A stretch of DNA of 64,000 bases. It comes from Symbiodinium microadriaticum. Lineage: Eukaryota; Sar; Dinophyceae; Suessiales; Symbiodiniaceae. The position numbers and the translations under genes were made by a program. The stretch covers positions 165,067-229,066 of the forward strand of contig LSRX01000533.1 in NCBI GenBank assembly GCA_001939145.1, in the 5' to 3' direction. The notes below the pieces were generated by a model, which saw only the letters and a program-made list of their open reading frames with translations, had not been told where the DNA came from and ran no database searches. This document shows, piece after piece, positions 1 through 10,567 of the stretch. Positions within the stretch are counted from its first letter, which is position 1, and each line of letters opens with the position of its first letter.

Positions 1-106
1 GGGGGGGATGATGACGACATTGGTACACAGACACCCCGAACAATATCTCCACAAGAGCCGTTTTACTCGGTATTTACAGTACTTTCGTGATGGCGGACCC
101 TCTTCT

Positions 107-234
107 ATGATGATGGTTGATGATGGTGATCATGATGATTATGATGCATGATGAAGGATGATGATGGATGATGATGACCGATGATGGTGGTGGATTGAGG
201 CGCCAGGTGGTTGGTAGGAGGGGGGGGTGGCTAC

Positions 235-265
<31 letters not shown>

Positions 266-347
266 TGTTGTTGTTGTTGCTGTGGTAGGGGTAGGAGTAG
301 GAGTAGGAGTAGGAAGTCGTAGCAGTAGTAGCAGCAGTAGCAGTAGT
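107..347. repeat. Trinucleotide and hexanucleotide microsatellite block
   Basis: Consecutive simple repeats: ATG/GAT units (about 107-195), a pure TAG run (235-264), TTG units (265-279), GGAGTA-type hexamers (about 286-313) and AGT/AGC triplets (320-347). Open frames across it give runs of single amino acids (valine, serine, threonine) on both strands and are not evidence of genes. Confidence 0.95.
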
Positions 348-806
348 ACTCCCGGGCTTCCCCGGGCCATGCAGTACCACTGGACGAAGAAGGCCGTCAA
401 GTCAGGATGGCGGAATGTGGGGATGTATCTGGGTGTTTGGGGCGACGTCATGAACACGGAAGCATCTGCTGACACGCATGCCTCGGACCTGGACTTCTCT
501 TCTGGGCACTTCCATCTTTGGAAAGCTTCAACCGAGGTCGCTTGCCTGCCACCACTGGACGGTCTTTCACACAAGCCTCACGTCAGACTACCACCTTTGA
601 CCTCTCTCCACATGAAAGTCCCACACAGGTTGGAAAAGCGGTGATCATGCATGTTTGGATATGTGTCGTACTCTCCGACACGGCACCAGAAATCCCTGAC
701 ACTTTCCAAACGAAAATAACCCCAAGCCCGAAACCGATTCAAGCTCAATCCCCGCCAGGCTGGTCTCGTGGCAGTGTCTTGGGACCGTGCTTGTGCAGCT
801 CTTCCT

Positions 807-2293
807 TCACCTCGCTGTGCAGTAGTATTGGAAATTGCATGAATCTGACATGACTGGAGGAGGGCATTCTACAGGCGCCTCCGTGCTGATGGTTAGGTCT
901 GCCGGCGATCTGCCTTGCCAGTCGCTCACGTCGGCACCAGCCCTCAACAACCGGCGGACGGCAGGTAGGTCGCATCTCAGGGCCGCTGTGCACAGCGGGG
1001 ACTGGCCGTTCCCGGCCACTTGGTTCACATCAGCGAGTGCTGCAATCAAACACTCGACTGCTTCGGGTTGCCCGCATGCAACTGCTACCCACAATGGCGC
1101 GTCCCCATGCTGATCCGTGCAGTTCACGCTGGCACCAGCCTTGAGCAAATAACGTGCAGACTGTAAGCTTCCATTGGCAACGGCGCACCACAAGGGAGTC
1201 CTGCCTTCTACATTGTTCCAGTCGACGTCAGCCCTAGCACGGAGAAGCGTCGCCACAATTCGTGAATGGTTGCATTCTGCAGCACTCCAGAGTGGATTTG
1301 TGAATGCTGCTTGACCGACCCCCGGTTTGTCGACGTCAGCATGCTCCTCGACCAAGTGCTCTACTACACCAAGGTGGCCATGTATGCTGGCCATTAGCAA
1401 AGGCGTTTTGCCGTTCGGACCTGGCAAATCCAGACTGGCATGGGCCTGCAACAAGTGCTGAACGATGCGCAGATCCCCATGTGCGGCTGCAGCAGAAAGT
1501 GGGGTCGCTCCGTCCAGCGGAGAAACTGCGTTTGGGTCTGCGCAAGCTTGAGTCAAAGCAGCAGCGATCGCCAAGCGGCGGCGATCTGCAGCAATGTGGA
1601 GAGGCATTTCTGCCCCTTCGCGAGGAGAATTGGGATCTTGTCCTTCTGTGAGAAGACGCTTCACAAACTCCAGCTTGCCTCGCGTGCGCGACATCTCATC
1701 ATCTTTATGATTGTATGCCGCTCCTCCCGGACCGGTTTTGTAAGGTTATGTATGCCAGGGGACCCGAGGCAGTGGCAGTGCGAAGCTCTCTCGTTTTATC
1801 ATGTCGCAGCGGCATGATGACCAGCTGAAGATTCACTGGCAAGGCCGTGTCGTCCCAGGGACATGTTGCCGAGGAAACCTCCAAAGCAGGTTTCATACTG
1901 TGCGTGGCCTAGGCACGTGCACCTGACACAGGCATGACTGCAGCTCTTGTCCCGAGACCTCGGTTTCGCCCCAGAAGAGCCGTTGCCGACAACCAGGAAC
2001 TCCTGTCCTTCGAAAGGGATCTGAGGTCTGGGGGCAAGTCCCCAAAAAGCAAACACCTTAGTCACGTTACCAATCGTTACAAGTAGCTCTGAAAAGGCGC
2101 CCGTTCAAACACCTCCAAAGCAGGCAGCTTCAGACTTGGAAGGCTCTGAGGCTCCATCGCCAAGCGTCTCAAGCTGCAAGGAGTTCTTCAGCACATCAGC
2201 AAAGTCCCCAGCCGATGGCATTCTCTTGTGATCCAGTGCCGCCAGGAGATTACCAGACAAACCGAACACGCGAATGCCATCGCTGGGCTCCAT
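807..2293 (-). CDS. Ubiquitin-like/ankyrin-repeat protein, four exons
   Basis: Manual model, exons 2293-2178, 2007-1959, 1878-1764 and 1678-807 (stop), 1152 nt, 383 residues. Phases agree at every junction. Introns are GC-AG (2008-2177), GT-AG (1879-1958) and GT-AG (1679-1763). The first three exons give a ubiquitin-like N-terminus starting MEPSDGIRVFGLSG, with VPGCRQRL in the middle and ending NLQLVIMPL. This resembles the UBL head often found before ankyrin repeats in dinoflagellate proteins. The last exon encodes about eight ankyrin repeats with the TPLxxAAxxGxxxxVxxLL pattern (for example TPLSAAAAHGDLRIVQHLL). Ankyrin repeats bind proteins; the target is unknown. A pyrimidine-rich tract plus AG (2307-2318 read on minus) ends 13 nt before the ATG and could accept a trans-spliced leader. 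The stop at 807 may not be the true end, since a GT lies in the C-terminal tail. The ankyrin exon is certain; the UBL joins are inferred. Confidence 0.82.
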
Positions 2294-2319
2294 GGTGTGG
2301 AGCTGACTGCAAAAGCAGG

Positions 2320-4100
2320 CTTAATGCATCTTGCAAAATTGCCACAGCCCAACGATCAGCCCAACCCAGCTACTGCACATGTGGTGAGTCTGAGACTTGT
2401 TCAGAGTTGGGAAGGCGTGCAACCGAATCCTTGCTGTGAGGGCGATGCGAAGCTTCTAATCTGGAGATCGCCCCAGTAGCAAGCCCCAACAGATGTCACA
2501 GCTAGGCCGCCATGCAGATTGAACGACTTTAGTGGCCCAGCCAAATTCGAGGACTCAAGAAAACACCTGCGCAACGATTTCATACCCGCCCTCCCATCAT
2601 TCGCTGATCATTGCAGATGCTTAGCATGAAACTGATGTTGGCTTCGTCATAGTGTTGAAGCTCTGTATCCATCTAGAACTGAAGGAATAATGCGCCCGGG
2701 TGCCAGAAACCGAAAGCTCCACTAACAACTCTCGCAGACTGTGCTGTGGCTGCAGGCTTAACGCCAAATCATCAAGATTACATCAGCCGCGCTGGCCGCA
2801 TTACGTGTGGCTGCTCTGGCATCCGGCCGCGATGATCGAGGGCCACATGCACAAAGCTCACTCAGAGCTTGGGCAAGCTGCTTCACAAAGGGAACCAGTC
2901 TGCAAAATTTGCAGCCAAATTCGGCCAGTAGCTACCGTGACGTAGCTTGTGCCACCGCTCCTACCAAACTGTTTTGCATGGAGTCGCCAATCGTGCTTAA
3001 ATACGTTTCCTGACTTGGAAGCACGGTCGGGCAACTCTTCTTTCTGCTGCAGCTACGGTTGGATTTTCAGTTTCACGGGGCTGCGTCGGGAGTAGATCTG
3101 CGGAAAATGTATACTATGCCATGCATCCTATCACACGATGCTTGGTGAGAGCACGGGCCGGCTTTCCCGCACAGATCCACTCCTTGTTGAAAGGTGCACA
3201 GCCCCAAACCAGAAAAATCGAGTTGCTACAGCCGCATCGTCACCAATATCACCTGAGACAGGCTGTTTGACGAGACTAGCGCGGCTCTCCAAGACTACTC
3301 TGAATCAAATGACTGTCCTGGCCACTGATGCTTAGATCATCTGTCCCTTGCTGTCCCACGGATTAGCAAGAACGTCGATCGGCATCCCTTACTCCTAACA
3401 AAGCTGTCCGGGATCACGAGAAGTACTACCAGCAAGGGGATGCTTTCTTATCCCTTTTCTGAGGCAAGACTCTGCAGCTATGATAGCCTGCAGACATGCA
3501 TAGAAGTGCTGGAGGCCATGCTCCCAAAAGCAGGCTGTCGACGAGGGTGAGCATGACCAATTGGCTAGCCTCATGGCCGAAAGCATGGTGGTCGGATCCG
3601 ACCTCAGTTCACGGAGCTCCGAGCGGCTTCACAATCACCCTCTCTTGCCACTTCACGAGGCCACGGCTGCCAGCAGTCAAACCGTGTAACCCGACACGAT
3701 GCTGCATGGGGCCGCTTGCCGATGAAAACGCCAGCATCAGCCTGCAGTCCTGGAAGAACACGGCTAGCACGTATCTGCACCGCTATCGCATCTTAGCTCT
3801 CGCTGGACTGCGACGGTCCCGGTGGCTTTGAGCACCGTCGCCAGGCAGAGGCCCTGAGAGTTTCACAAAGCCGGCAACGCTTGGCAACAGAGCGACAGCA
3901 CCGACAGGCCAAATCTGGACCGACTGCGTAAGCAAGATCTTGCTGAGATGGTGCTTTTGGTGCGGTTTGGCTAGGACGAACCTTCCTGTGCGATGCAAGA
4001 CACGTTTTTGCCAGCGCATGGATTACTGTCGTGCGTTTCTGCTGTTTTCGGGGTTTGCTCTTCCGGTCTTTGGGGGGGGGGGTTGATAACGTCCAGTTTG
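2320..4100. other. No supported gene; weak frames only
   Basis: Several short open frames exist on both strands (for example minus 2401-2583 and plus 3496-3831), but none has a recognisable domain, a convincing start or paired splice sites. One plus-strand stretch near 3480-3545 reads as a plausible short helix but stands alone. A run of ten G lies at 4072-4082, just before the hairpin element. Confidence 0.5.
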
Positions 4101-4103
4101 CAT

Positions 4104-4365
4104 ACATCGCGCGGTACAGGTTACCCATTCTTCGGTATTTACAGGCTCTGGCACGTTTTAAGCTTGAAAGTAATGGTTTTCGACGGGGCGGAATTTTATG
4201 TGGTTCCCCCTAAGACCCTCCACACAACAGTAACTAGATTCCAGCCCGAAAATAAGACCCAATACATAAATTCCGCCCCCGTCGAAAACCACTACTTTCA
4301 AGCTTAATTAAAACGCGCCAGAGCCTGTAAATACCGAGGAATTCGTAACCTTTACCGTGCGATGT
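4104..4365. mobile_element. MITE-like element with about 98-bp terminal inverted repeats
   Basis: The left arm (4104-4201) and the re-read right arm (4264-4365) match almost base for base. Both read ACATCG, GGTTAC, CGGTATTTACAGGCTCTGG, AAGCTTGAAAGTA and TGGTTTTCGACGGGG in order, with scattered mismatches and a 4-base insertion in the right arm. The 62-bp centre is unique and the element has no coding capacity. The pattern fits a non-autonomous DNA transposon or fold-back element. GCAT occurs just outside both ends but not at symmetric distance, so no target-site duplication is claimed. An open frame of about 104 residues crossing it is spurious. Confidence 0.88.
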
Positions 4366-4446
4366 GGCATTTATTTTTTTGTCACCCGAAATCGTGCTGA
4401 TACCACACGTTTCCTAGCACTCAAGCAAAACGAAGCACTTTTTTAC

Positions 4447-4665
4447 CTACCCAAAAAACAACCTTAAAATGTGCCTAAAACTGTCGTGAGAACACAACTT
4501 CACCAAAAATTCAACGACAAACAACCATGCGGCGGCACGTTTTTGGCCTCCTGTTTTGCTAAGACACAGTGGGCCGGTCACCCCAATTTGGCGAACAAGC
4601 ATCTTTGTCCTGCTCCTCTCTCGGCCACAGAGCTCTTCGAGAGTCTTGTCAAGAGGTCGGATCAT
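4447..4665 (-). CDS. Weak exon candidate, unknown function
   Basis: The first third of this minus-strand frame, starting at an ATG, reads as a charged helix (PLDKTLEELCGRERSRTK); the rest is less protein-like. No domain is recognised. It agrees in strand with the other candidates. Treat as a possible exon only. Confidence 0.2.
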   Translation of the reverse strand: MIRPLDKTLEELCGRERSRTKMLVRQIGVTGPLCLSKTGGQKRAAAWLFVVEFLVKLCSHDSFRHILRLFFG

Positions 4666-5144
4666 CGACGTCGGGACCGCTGCAAGGTACGGCCATGTCA
4701 GCTTCCACTGCTCAGCCCTGACTGGATTTTTGAGCAGGTGCGAAGTGTCGGCGTCTCATCGAGTGTCAGCCTGCAATTTTGTGGGCGTCTTCCCGTGGGT
4801 CCAAGCGTATACTGGCGGGGTGGAGGGGCCCGGGCAACCACCGTGGGCCTCCCGTCCGTTTTCTGGTTTTCGGTAAGAGTGATGACTGCCAGTGCTCTGG
4901 GAATTTCTCCCTCGTCCTCCTCATCCAGCACCGATCCATGCGGCTGTGACCTCTCACATATTCACCTTTTCATGCTTGCGGTTTGCTTTTGCAGCCCGCA
5001 AACAGTGCGAGGGTACCGCCAATGCACCCGAAATGCTCAAGACAGCTGACTCCCGGCAGGCTATATAATTCATCTACAACGTCTCTCTGGCCTCTTCGAC
5101 CGAGTGTTATTTCTCAGTGGTCTTGATTACAACAGCCCCCATGG

Positions 5145-5333
5145 TTAGTCGGCTTCGCTGCTTGCCAAGTCGCGAGGAGGAACCTTACGCAAGCGGACAC
5201 AGTTCGCGTCAAGAAACGACTTCATACAGCTAAGGTAACCGGTGGTCTGCGCAAACCAGCTCAAAAAGGCGGGCTCCGAGTCGAGGGCATATGGAAAGGA
5301 ACACATTGCCACGGCCACGGTCGCCGCAAGCAT
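5145..5333 (-). CDS. Exon candidate with hydrophobic N-terminus, unknown function
   Basis: The frame begins with an ATG, then a short hydrophobic stretch (MLAATVAVAMCSFPYAL) followed by normal mixed composition (SWFAQTTGYLSCMKSFLDAN) and a stop. The start could be a signal peptide or simply the middle of an internal exon. No family is recognised and no splice partner was identified. Confidence 0.35.
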   Translation of the reverse strand: MLAATVAVAMCSFPYALDSEPAFLSWFAQTTGYLSCMKSFLDANCVRLRKVPPRDLASSEAD

Positions 5334-5472
5334 GGGGTAACGATAACCTGGCCGAGAGCATCGCTCGGAAAACTGCAGACTAGCTCTGCTCGGAGATGCT
5401 CCTTCGCATGCTAATGCCTTGTCATACCGGTCACTTACAGTCTTGCTCTGTGCTGCATGGACCCGTGAGGCT

Positions 5473-5835
5473 TCACACGCATGCTATGTGGCCCGCAGAC
5501 CTCAGCCCTCTTGATTCCAGGATGGGCCAACACGGTATCAAACGACTCGTCTGAAGTCCCATCCCCAAAGAAGAGCCGCAGTCGGCCCAGTTTCGAGAAG
5601 ACGAAGCCCACAACAGCAAGTTACAGCTGAATCGAAGAAAGGCAGGCCTTCTGGCAAACCCTCCAAACCACTTCTCTCCACAAGAGGCATGAATGCTTCG
5701 GCAAGCGCATCGGAAGCAGTGAATGTCAGGAAAACACTCGGCTTTTTGCTTCAGCAAGGCGGTTCTCGATTCTGGCTCTTCTCCATCTTCCGGCGGAGGC
5801 GGTTTCCGGAGGTTGGTCGGGGTGATCGGCTGCAT
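5473..5835 (-). CDS. Exon candidate with acidic proline-rich stretch, unknown function
   Basis: The upstream half (about 5740-5835) reads KPPPPEDGEEPESRTALLKQ, typical of a disordered acidic linker. The downstream half is less convincing. The plus strand is also open here, so the strand is chosen only because neighbouring genes are on minus. Confidence 0.22.
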   Translation of the reverse strand: MQPITPTNLRKPPPPEDGEEPESRTALLKQKAECFPDIHCFRCACRSIHASCGEKWFGGFARRPAFLRFSCNLLLWASSSRNWADCGSSLGMGLQTSRLIPCWPILESRGLRSAGHIACV

Positions 5836-6489
5836 CCTGAATCCAAGACATGTTCAACATCCTGCAGGACCGAACACTCGACAAGTGCATGCACTGGGAG
5901 AAGCAACTCTGACTCCCTGATTCGAGACAAGCACATGCTGGCGCATCTTATGCTTGATCTCTCGTTGACCTGCGCGGTCCTGCAGCCTGCGTGCCGCCAA
6001 AACGCCTGCATCATCAAACCAAAGCCGGTCTTTAGCTCTACAAATCGCTATGACCGCTATAACTTGTGCACCAACGTCTAGAATCCGGGTGCTGCCCATA
6101 ACACTGAAGGAACCAGCGTACCGGATGTCTGGATGTTGCCGGCGACGACCGTGCAGGGGTGATAAGGTTGATAAATGCGTCGAACTTGATTCCAGGGACG
6201 GAGGCTCGGCAAAGAACTTTCACGTGGTCTCTCAGCATCCAGCTAGCCATGAAGGACGGACGAAACTTTGCCCTCTTAATTGTCGCTCGAAACATGTCTT
6301 ATGGCGTTCTGGCTCAATGTTGCCTACAACAAGAAAAGCCACACATGCATACTCGCACGTGCACATGGCATGGCGGCATAGTCTTTCCTTTGCGGGCCAT
6401 CTTCTGCCTTTGAGTGACAGGTCGCCGACTAGTTCGCGCTCTGGCTTCCGATTGTTTGGGTTGCTTGGCGTTTGAGACTCAACATGGCC

Positions 6490-6819
6490 TTACTGCGATG
6501 TGCGCCGCCGTTTACCGCTCCGTGAAAAGAGAGGGCAGTCCGAGCACGCAATTGCGAGGGAAGTGAGGACTCGCTTCCTGCTGTGACTCCTGTGCCGACA
6601 GTTGAAGCCTCCCCAAAAGCCGGGGTCTGCGCCAGGTGAATGGGAGGTTGCGAGGCATTTCTCGTCGCCTGTGTGACTGCGCTGATTCCTGAACTTGGCT
6701 GCCAAACGTTGTGCCCAGGCTTCGTCCCACTGGTGCCCACTGCGAGAAATTCCCAGACCTGCCTTCACAGTCTTCCGTCCAGCTGTGGGCGGCGGCTTGA
6801 TCTCCCCCCTGCTCAGCAT
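6490..6819 (-). CDS. Exon candidate, unknown function
   Basis: A 109-residue minus-strand frame whose central part (HQWDEAWAQRLAAKFRNQR) has helical, protein-like composition. The ends are less convincing, so the true exon is probably shorter. No domain is recognised. Confidence 0.3.
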   Translation of the reverse strand: MLSRGEIKPPPTAGRKTVKAGLGISRSGHQWDEAWAQRLAAKFRNQRSHTGDEKCLATSHSPGADPGFWGGFNCRHRSHSRKRVLTSLAIACSDCPLFSRSGKRRRTSQ

Positions 6820-7363
6820 GAAGCTATGTTACAGTGCACCGTCGCCGCACAGGATTGGCCAGCATGATCTAGCATGCGTAATGTCCTGGATAACCCCGGG
6901 AAGAATGCGCCGACCGAGGAACTCAATCCACGCTAGATTATTCATTATTCTCCTCTGCCGGGCTGATGCAATGTCTCTCAAAGTGATCCATGCAAAGGGT
7001 GAGGTGCAAACCAGCTGATCCAGTTACTTCGCGGCAGTAACTCATCTTTCGCAACTATAATTAGGCCTTCATCACCTGTGCGTCTGCGTGAAGCTGCAGC
7101 GTGAACTGAACGCGCTCGGGGAGAATCTCCTTCGGCTAGGTAGGCAGCTCTTTCCAACTAACATAAAGTGGCATTGCCGGAGTTTAGTTCAACGGCTGAG
7201 TAGTTTCAGGATAAGTCATAATCGGATGTTCCTCATCACGGGGCTGTGAGTAAAGCCATTTCTCACGAAGAGGGCCGCCCAAAGCCACCAGCAAACCTGC
7301 CGAAGCGGAGGCTGATTATGCATCTAGTGACTAGTGGACAAACACAGAACGTTGACAGAGGGC

Positions 7364-7882
7364 CTGCTTGGACCATAGCAATGTCGCCTTCTGGATATCG
7401 CTTCACAAGCTCAGCTCCAAGCCTTCTTCGAGCGGGATGTTGACCGAAGCAACTTCGCGTCGGCCGCGACCATAATACCAGGGAATGCCATGGATGTGAT
7501 ACCTGATTTTCATGATGGTTGGCACGTCGTGCAAGCTGCTGCATATGGACACTTCTATTTCATTAGGCAGGGCAGGCGAGAGAATGCTGCAGCAGTCGCT
7601 GCCGCTAAAGCATGGTCGCTCGAATGGTGCCCTGTTCTTGGAAGCGCTGACGCACTGCCCTTTCTGCAGGCTCCTACTAACAAGGACTTGGCACCTCCTA
7701 AACTCTTCCTGAACATCTGCAGCCTCAGTAATTGGACCAAGTGTCACTCGTGTCGAGCCAACCGCCATGAGGGCAATGACACAGTCACTTCCCCATCCGC
7801 AGTGTGTGGCATAAGTGTGAGGCCCATCTTTCACGTGGACACCTGCACCATGTTTGCTCGGTGGCACTACTCCGATTTCCAT
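7364..7882 (-). CDS. Hypothetical protein, two joined exons
   Basis: Exon 1 lies within 7882-7503 and exon 2 is 7425-7364. A GT-AG intron of 77 nt (7426-7502) joins them in phase: exon 1 ends ...HDVPTIMKIR and exon 2 continues RLGAELVKRYPEGDIAMVQA. Exon 2 ends at a CAG|GC donor, so more exons follow to the left. Upstream in exon 1, LGPITEAADVQEEFRRCQVL is also protein-like, although the 380-nt frame may hide another intron. A further candidate exon upstream (about 8010-7895) reads ...VPDLTFRARLNKQMRED. No family is recognised. The in-phase join and the change of frame at the intron are the main support. Confidence 0.5.
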
Positions 7883-8131
7883 CTGTTTTTATCTGTCCTC
7901 CCGCATCTGCTTGTTGAGCCTCGCTCTGAAGGTGAGGTCAGGCACGCTTTCCCTGGGGTCCCAGGCTCCCCAGGGACTTTGTGCCAGGTCGGGGGAAGCA
8001 AGGAGACATAGCGCGAGAACAGCTTTAGAATCGCGTCCCATTGCAAATCACCGGCAGCATGTCAGTATCCTGATTTTGCCGCGTTTTCGGCTCTCGCACT
8101 CACTCACGGCATCACTGGGGCTAACAGTTGT

Positions 8132-8452
8132 TTGCACGAGGTCGGAATCTCTTGGACTGGCGACACGGGATGGGACAAGTCAACACATCATATGTGCTTC
8201 CGTCGTCTGTTGGAGTTTCAGCGCATAGGCTTAGTCGGGACCGACATCTTTCTCGTCTGTGATCAGAAAGCAGTGCTAGCTGAGCAGCAGCAGCGACACA
8301 CAAATTGCACACCCGCTATCCCGCGGCGATCATTCTTGACATTGACAGAGGACCTTCCCGAGCCCTTTGCCGAAGATAGGTCAGGTAAGTACCCGCCTAC
8401 CATAGGCGTCGATAGACCCCTATACAGACCCCTAATTATGGTTTTTCCATAG
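8132..8452 (+). CDS. Weak plus-strand exon candidate
   Basis: The end of this frame (LTLTEDLPEPFAEDRSG) runs into a good donor consensus, AG|GTAAGTA, near 8383-8390. It is on the opposite strand from the rest of the cluster and no partner exon was found, so it may be a chance frame. Confidence 0.15.
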   Translation: MHEVGISWTGDTGWDKSTHHMCFRRLLEFQRIGLVGTDIFLVCDQKAVLAEQQQRHTNCTPAIPRRSFLTLTEDLPEPFAEDRSGKYPPTIGVDRPLYRPLIMVFP

Positions 8453-8555
8453 GCCCCTATTCCGTCTACCTTCCCCTTTGCCTGGGGGCTCCCAGCGGCA
8501 CATGATGCCATTCAACGGGGAGCAGATTGCTTCAGCAGCACGCTGAAGGATCTCC

Positions 8556-8801
8556 TCAGGGGTCCCGCATTACATTTGCAGATGTCGGTGCTCCTTTTTC
8601 GAGCCAGCACATGCAGTCGTCCTGCCCATGGAACCTGTTGCAACAACATCGAATGTGCGTCTGCCCAACCGGCTGGCACGTCCACATTCTGACAGTATCT
8701 GCTCTACCGTTGTGCCCTGAGGTAGAACAAACTTGCAGCACAAGTATGTCCTCTACTTTGCCCGAAAGTTTTTGTCCAACATGTAGGCGAGGCGGAGCCA
8801 C
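8556..8801 (-). CDS. Exon candidate, unknown function
   Basis: Minus-strand frame starting MAPPRLHVGQKLSGKVEDI. The phrase VGQKLSGKV resembles the start of an S1-type RNA-binding fold, but the rest of that fold is not visible in any frame here, so no assignment is made. A GT inside the motif could be a donor. Confidence 0.25.
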   Translation of the reverse strand: MAPPRLHVGQKLSGKVEDILVLQVCSTSGHNGRADTVRMWTCQPVGQTHIRCCCNRFHGQDDCMCWLEKGAPTSANVMRDP

Positions 8802-8968
8802 CTCGGTGTCGCTGTCTGTTCAAGTTTCAGGGTCTCGCACAGCATGCTCCACTTCATTCGAGTCATCACCTCGCCAGAACTATCTGATATTATCAGCACT
8901 GCAGTTCAAAACTTCTTGAATGTCTGGCTGCCCCTTTCAGCACCTTAAATGTTGCACGGTATCGTTGA

Positions 8969-9508
8969 TCACTGAAACACTACTGAAACCCACTGCAGCT
9001 GGTGCACGCGGCGTGTGTCACGATAGTCATAGCCGTCGCAGATCCATGCCTCTTTGTGCCGCTCGTTGAAGTGCGTGAAGCTGCCATCCTCGGACATCTT
9101 GAGCGTGTGCCGGGCAAGCGCATTTCTTTCAGACGGAGTTGACCATCAAGCCCATGTCCGGAGTCCGAACGCTGTGCGCTGCTGCTTCCAAGAAGCCGGA
9201 TTCCGCACCTCAGGCATAGATGGCAGCTTCAGTGACATACTCAGGTTCGCAAAGCGAGCAAGGTCTGTTTCGTGCCGCAAGATACCTCGAAACAGCGGCA
9301 CATCTTTTTTTCGCAGATCAACATTTGAATTCACAACGCCCGGAGCGACCAACTCAAGACTAGGCCCCACAAGTAGGCACGAAAAACTTCTGGGCTCCTC
9401 ACCTGCCGTCTAGGCTGCTCGTAGTTCCTGAGACGACGGTGGCCATTGTTTGCGCCGTGACCCTTCGCATTCAGCTTGTTGGGTTGAAGGTTTCCCGTCG
9501 GCTGCCGC
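8969..9508 (-). CDS. Hypothetical gene, three exon candidates
   Basis: Three minus-strand pieces in order. First, 9508-9403 starts after CTATAG|G and ends at CAG|GTGAGG; it is basic and asparagine/glycine-rich (KLNAKGHGANNGHRRLRN). Second, within 9370-9146, reads VNSNVDLRKKDVPLFRG and RFANLSMSLKLPSMPE before a GAG|GTGCGG donor. Third, within 9145-8969, reads HTLKMSEDGSFTHFNERH and AWICDGYDYRDTRRVHQ. Splice-like ends and composition support real exons, but phases were not proved and no family is recognised. Confidence 0.45.
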
Positions 9509-9870
9509 CTATAGAGTCACATACCGGCCGAAGTGCCAGTAGGGCCCGCTTCACGGGCCGTATTCGGGATGAGTCCGAAACCATGAGCTTCCGAAATACA
9601 CGGAAAGCCAGTCACCCTGAAAGGCCACCGAGGCTTCTCTGGGGGGGGGGGGGCATTCAGTGCTAAGATTTCCTAACTTGCAAGGTACACCTCGTAAGAA
9701 TCTTCAACCCAGTGGCAGGGCTCCGGGCAAGGTCGCCTGCTGCAGAGAGAAAATCTCCGACTTTGTTAGGAATCCGGGGATCGCCTCATTTTGAGCAGGG
9801 CCATGCCAGGCTGAACACATCCTGTGCTAGGCCTCCTCGACACTATGCCACTACAGTGCAATCACTGTAC

Positions 9871-10384
9871 AAGAAACGATTGGATAAGAAATGTAGGGGC
9901 TACGTCAGTCGGATAGCACCCAAAAGCCGAAATCTTAAATTGCCTTCTGGCTAACAAATGGAGGGTGCCCAACCTTTTGGGATCATTTCTTATTTCGGTA
10001 GAGGCCACAATACGAAAGGTAGGGGGCTACGTTTCTTATTTTGGGTGGTCTCCAAGCCCTAAGCCTAGCGAGTCAAAATAAGAAATGTAGGGAGACGTAA
10101 CGTAGCTCCGCAACTGTGGAGCGTAAGCTGGCGGGCCATGAAGTGCTAGCGGTTGCATCAAGACACCAAAGACTAAAGTGACGAAAGCATACTGCAATAC
10201 TGTCTTGGCGGTTTCTGTCTGGCCTAATGGTTGAGGCCTTTGGCTCAGTTGACGGACTCCCATGGGCTCGAGCCCCGGCTAGGAAATGGCTAAGAAACGA
10301 AGGGTGCCCAAAGATTCGGGAGCTGAGAAATGAGGAAATGTGAAACTCAAAGGAATTTAAGAAATGAAGGGTGCCCAAAGCTGG
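9871..10384. repeat. Dispersed short-repeat patch with GGGTGCCCA and AAGAAATGTAGGG motifs
   Basis: The core AGGGTGCCCAA occurs three times in the same orientation (about 9961, 10301 and 10368), usually preceded by AAGAAA(T/C)GA and followed by a T/G-rich stretch with GGGA or CTGG. A second motif, AAGAAATGTAGGG followed by ACG, occurs near 9886 and 10080, with degraded and inverted relatives near 10011-10045. This looks like nested or tandem decay of one small interspersed repeat. Confidence 0.7.
10213..10285 (+). mobile_element. tRNA-derived SINE-like head
   Basis: TGGCCTAATGG (10220-10230) fits the RNA polymerase III A box TRGYNNARNGG exactly. A B-box-like sequence, GCTCGAGCC (near 10266-10275), fits GWTCRANNC with one mismatch, at the spacing of a tRNA gene. 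The acceptor arm pairs over only about four bases, so this is not a working tRNA. It sits directly before two of the three GGGTGCCCA repeat copies, as expected if those are the body or tail of a SINE. Confidence 0.5.
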
Positions 10385-10567
10385 AAACTGGCATTTCTTG
10401 TACGGTAATGCACTGCATGCAACAAATGAGTGTTGTTGGCGGCGTAACACAGCAGTTCAATTAGCACTGTGGGATCCTATGAAAACGATCCAGCTCTCAG
10501 GTCCTGCATCAAATAAAGCAAGCTGCGACCAGGGAGGTGTCCTTAGAATCTGGACTGTGAGGAGCTC

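Noticed and set aside
74-644. 158- and 166-residue ORFs on opposite strands at the left end
   Set aside because: Both are made of single-residue runs from TAG, TTG and ATG microsatellites; no domain and no support outside the repeat.
10213-10285. A functional tRNA gene
   Set aside because: A and B boxes fit, but the acceptor stem pairs only partly and there is no clear anticodon stem. Better explained as a SINE head.
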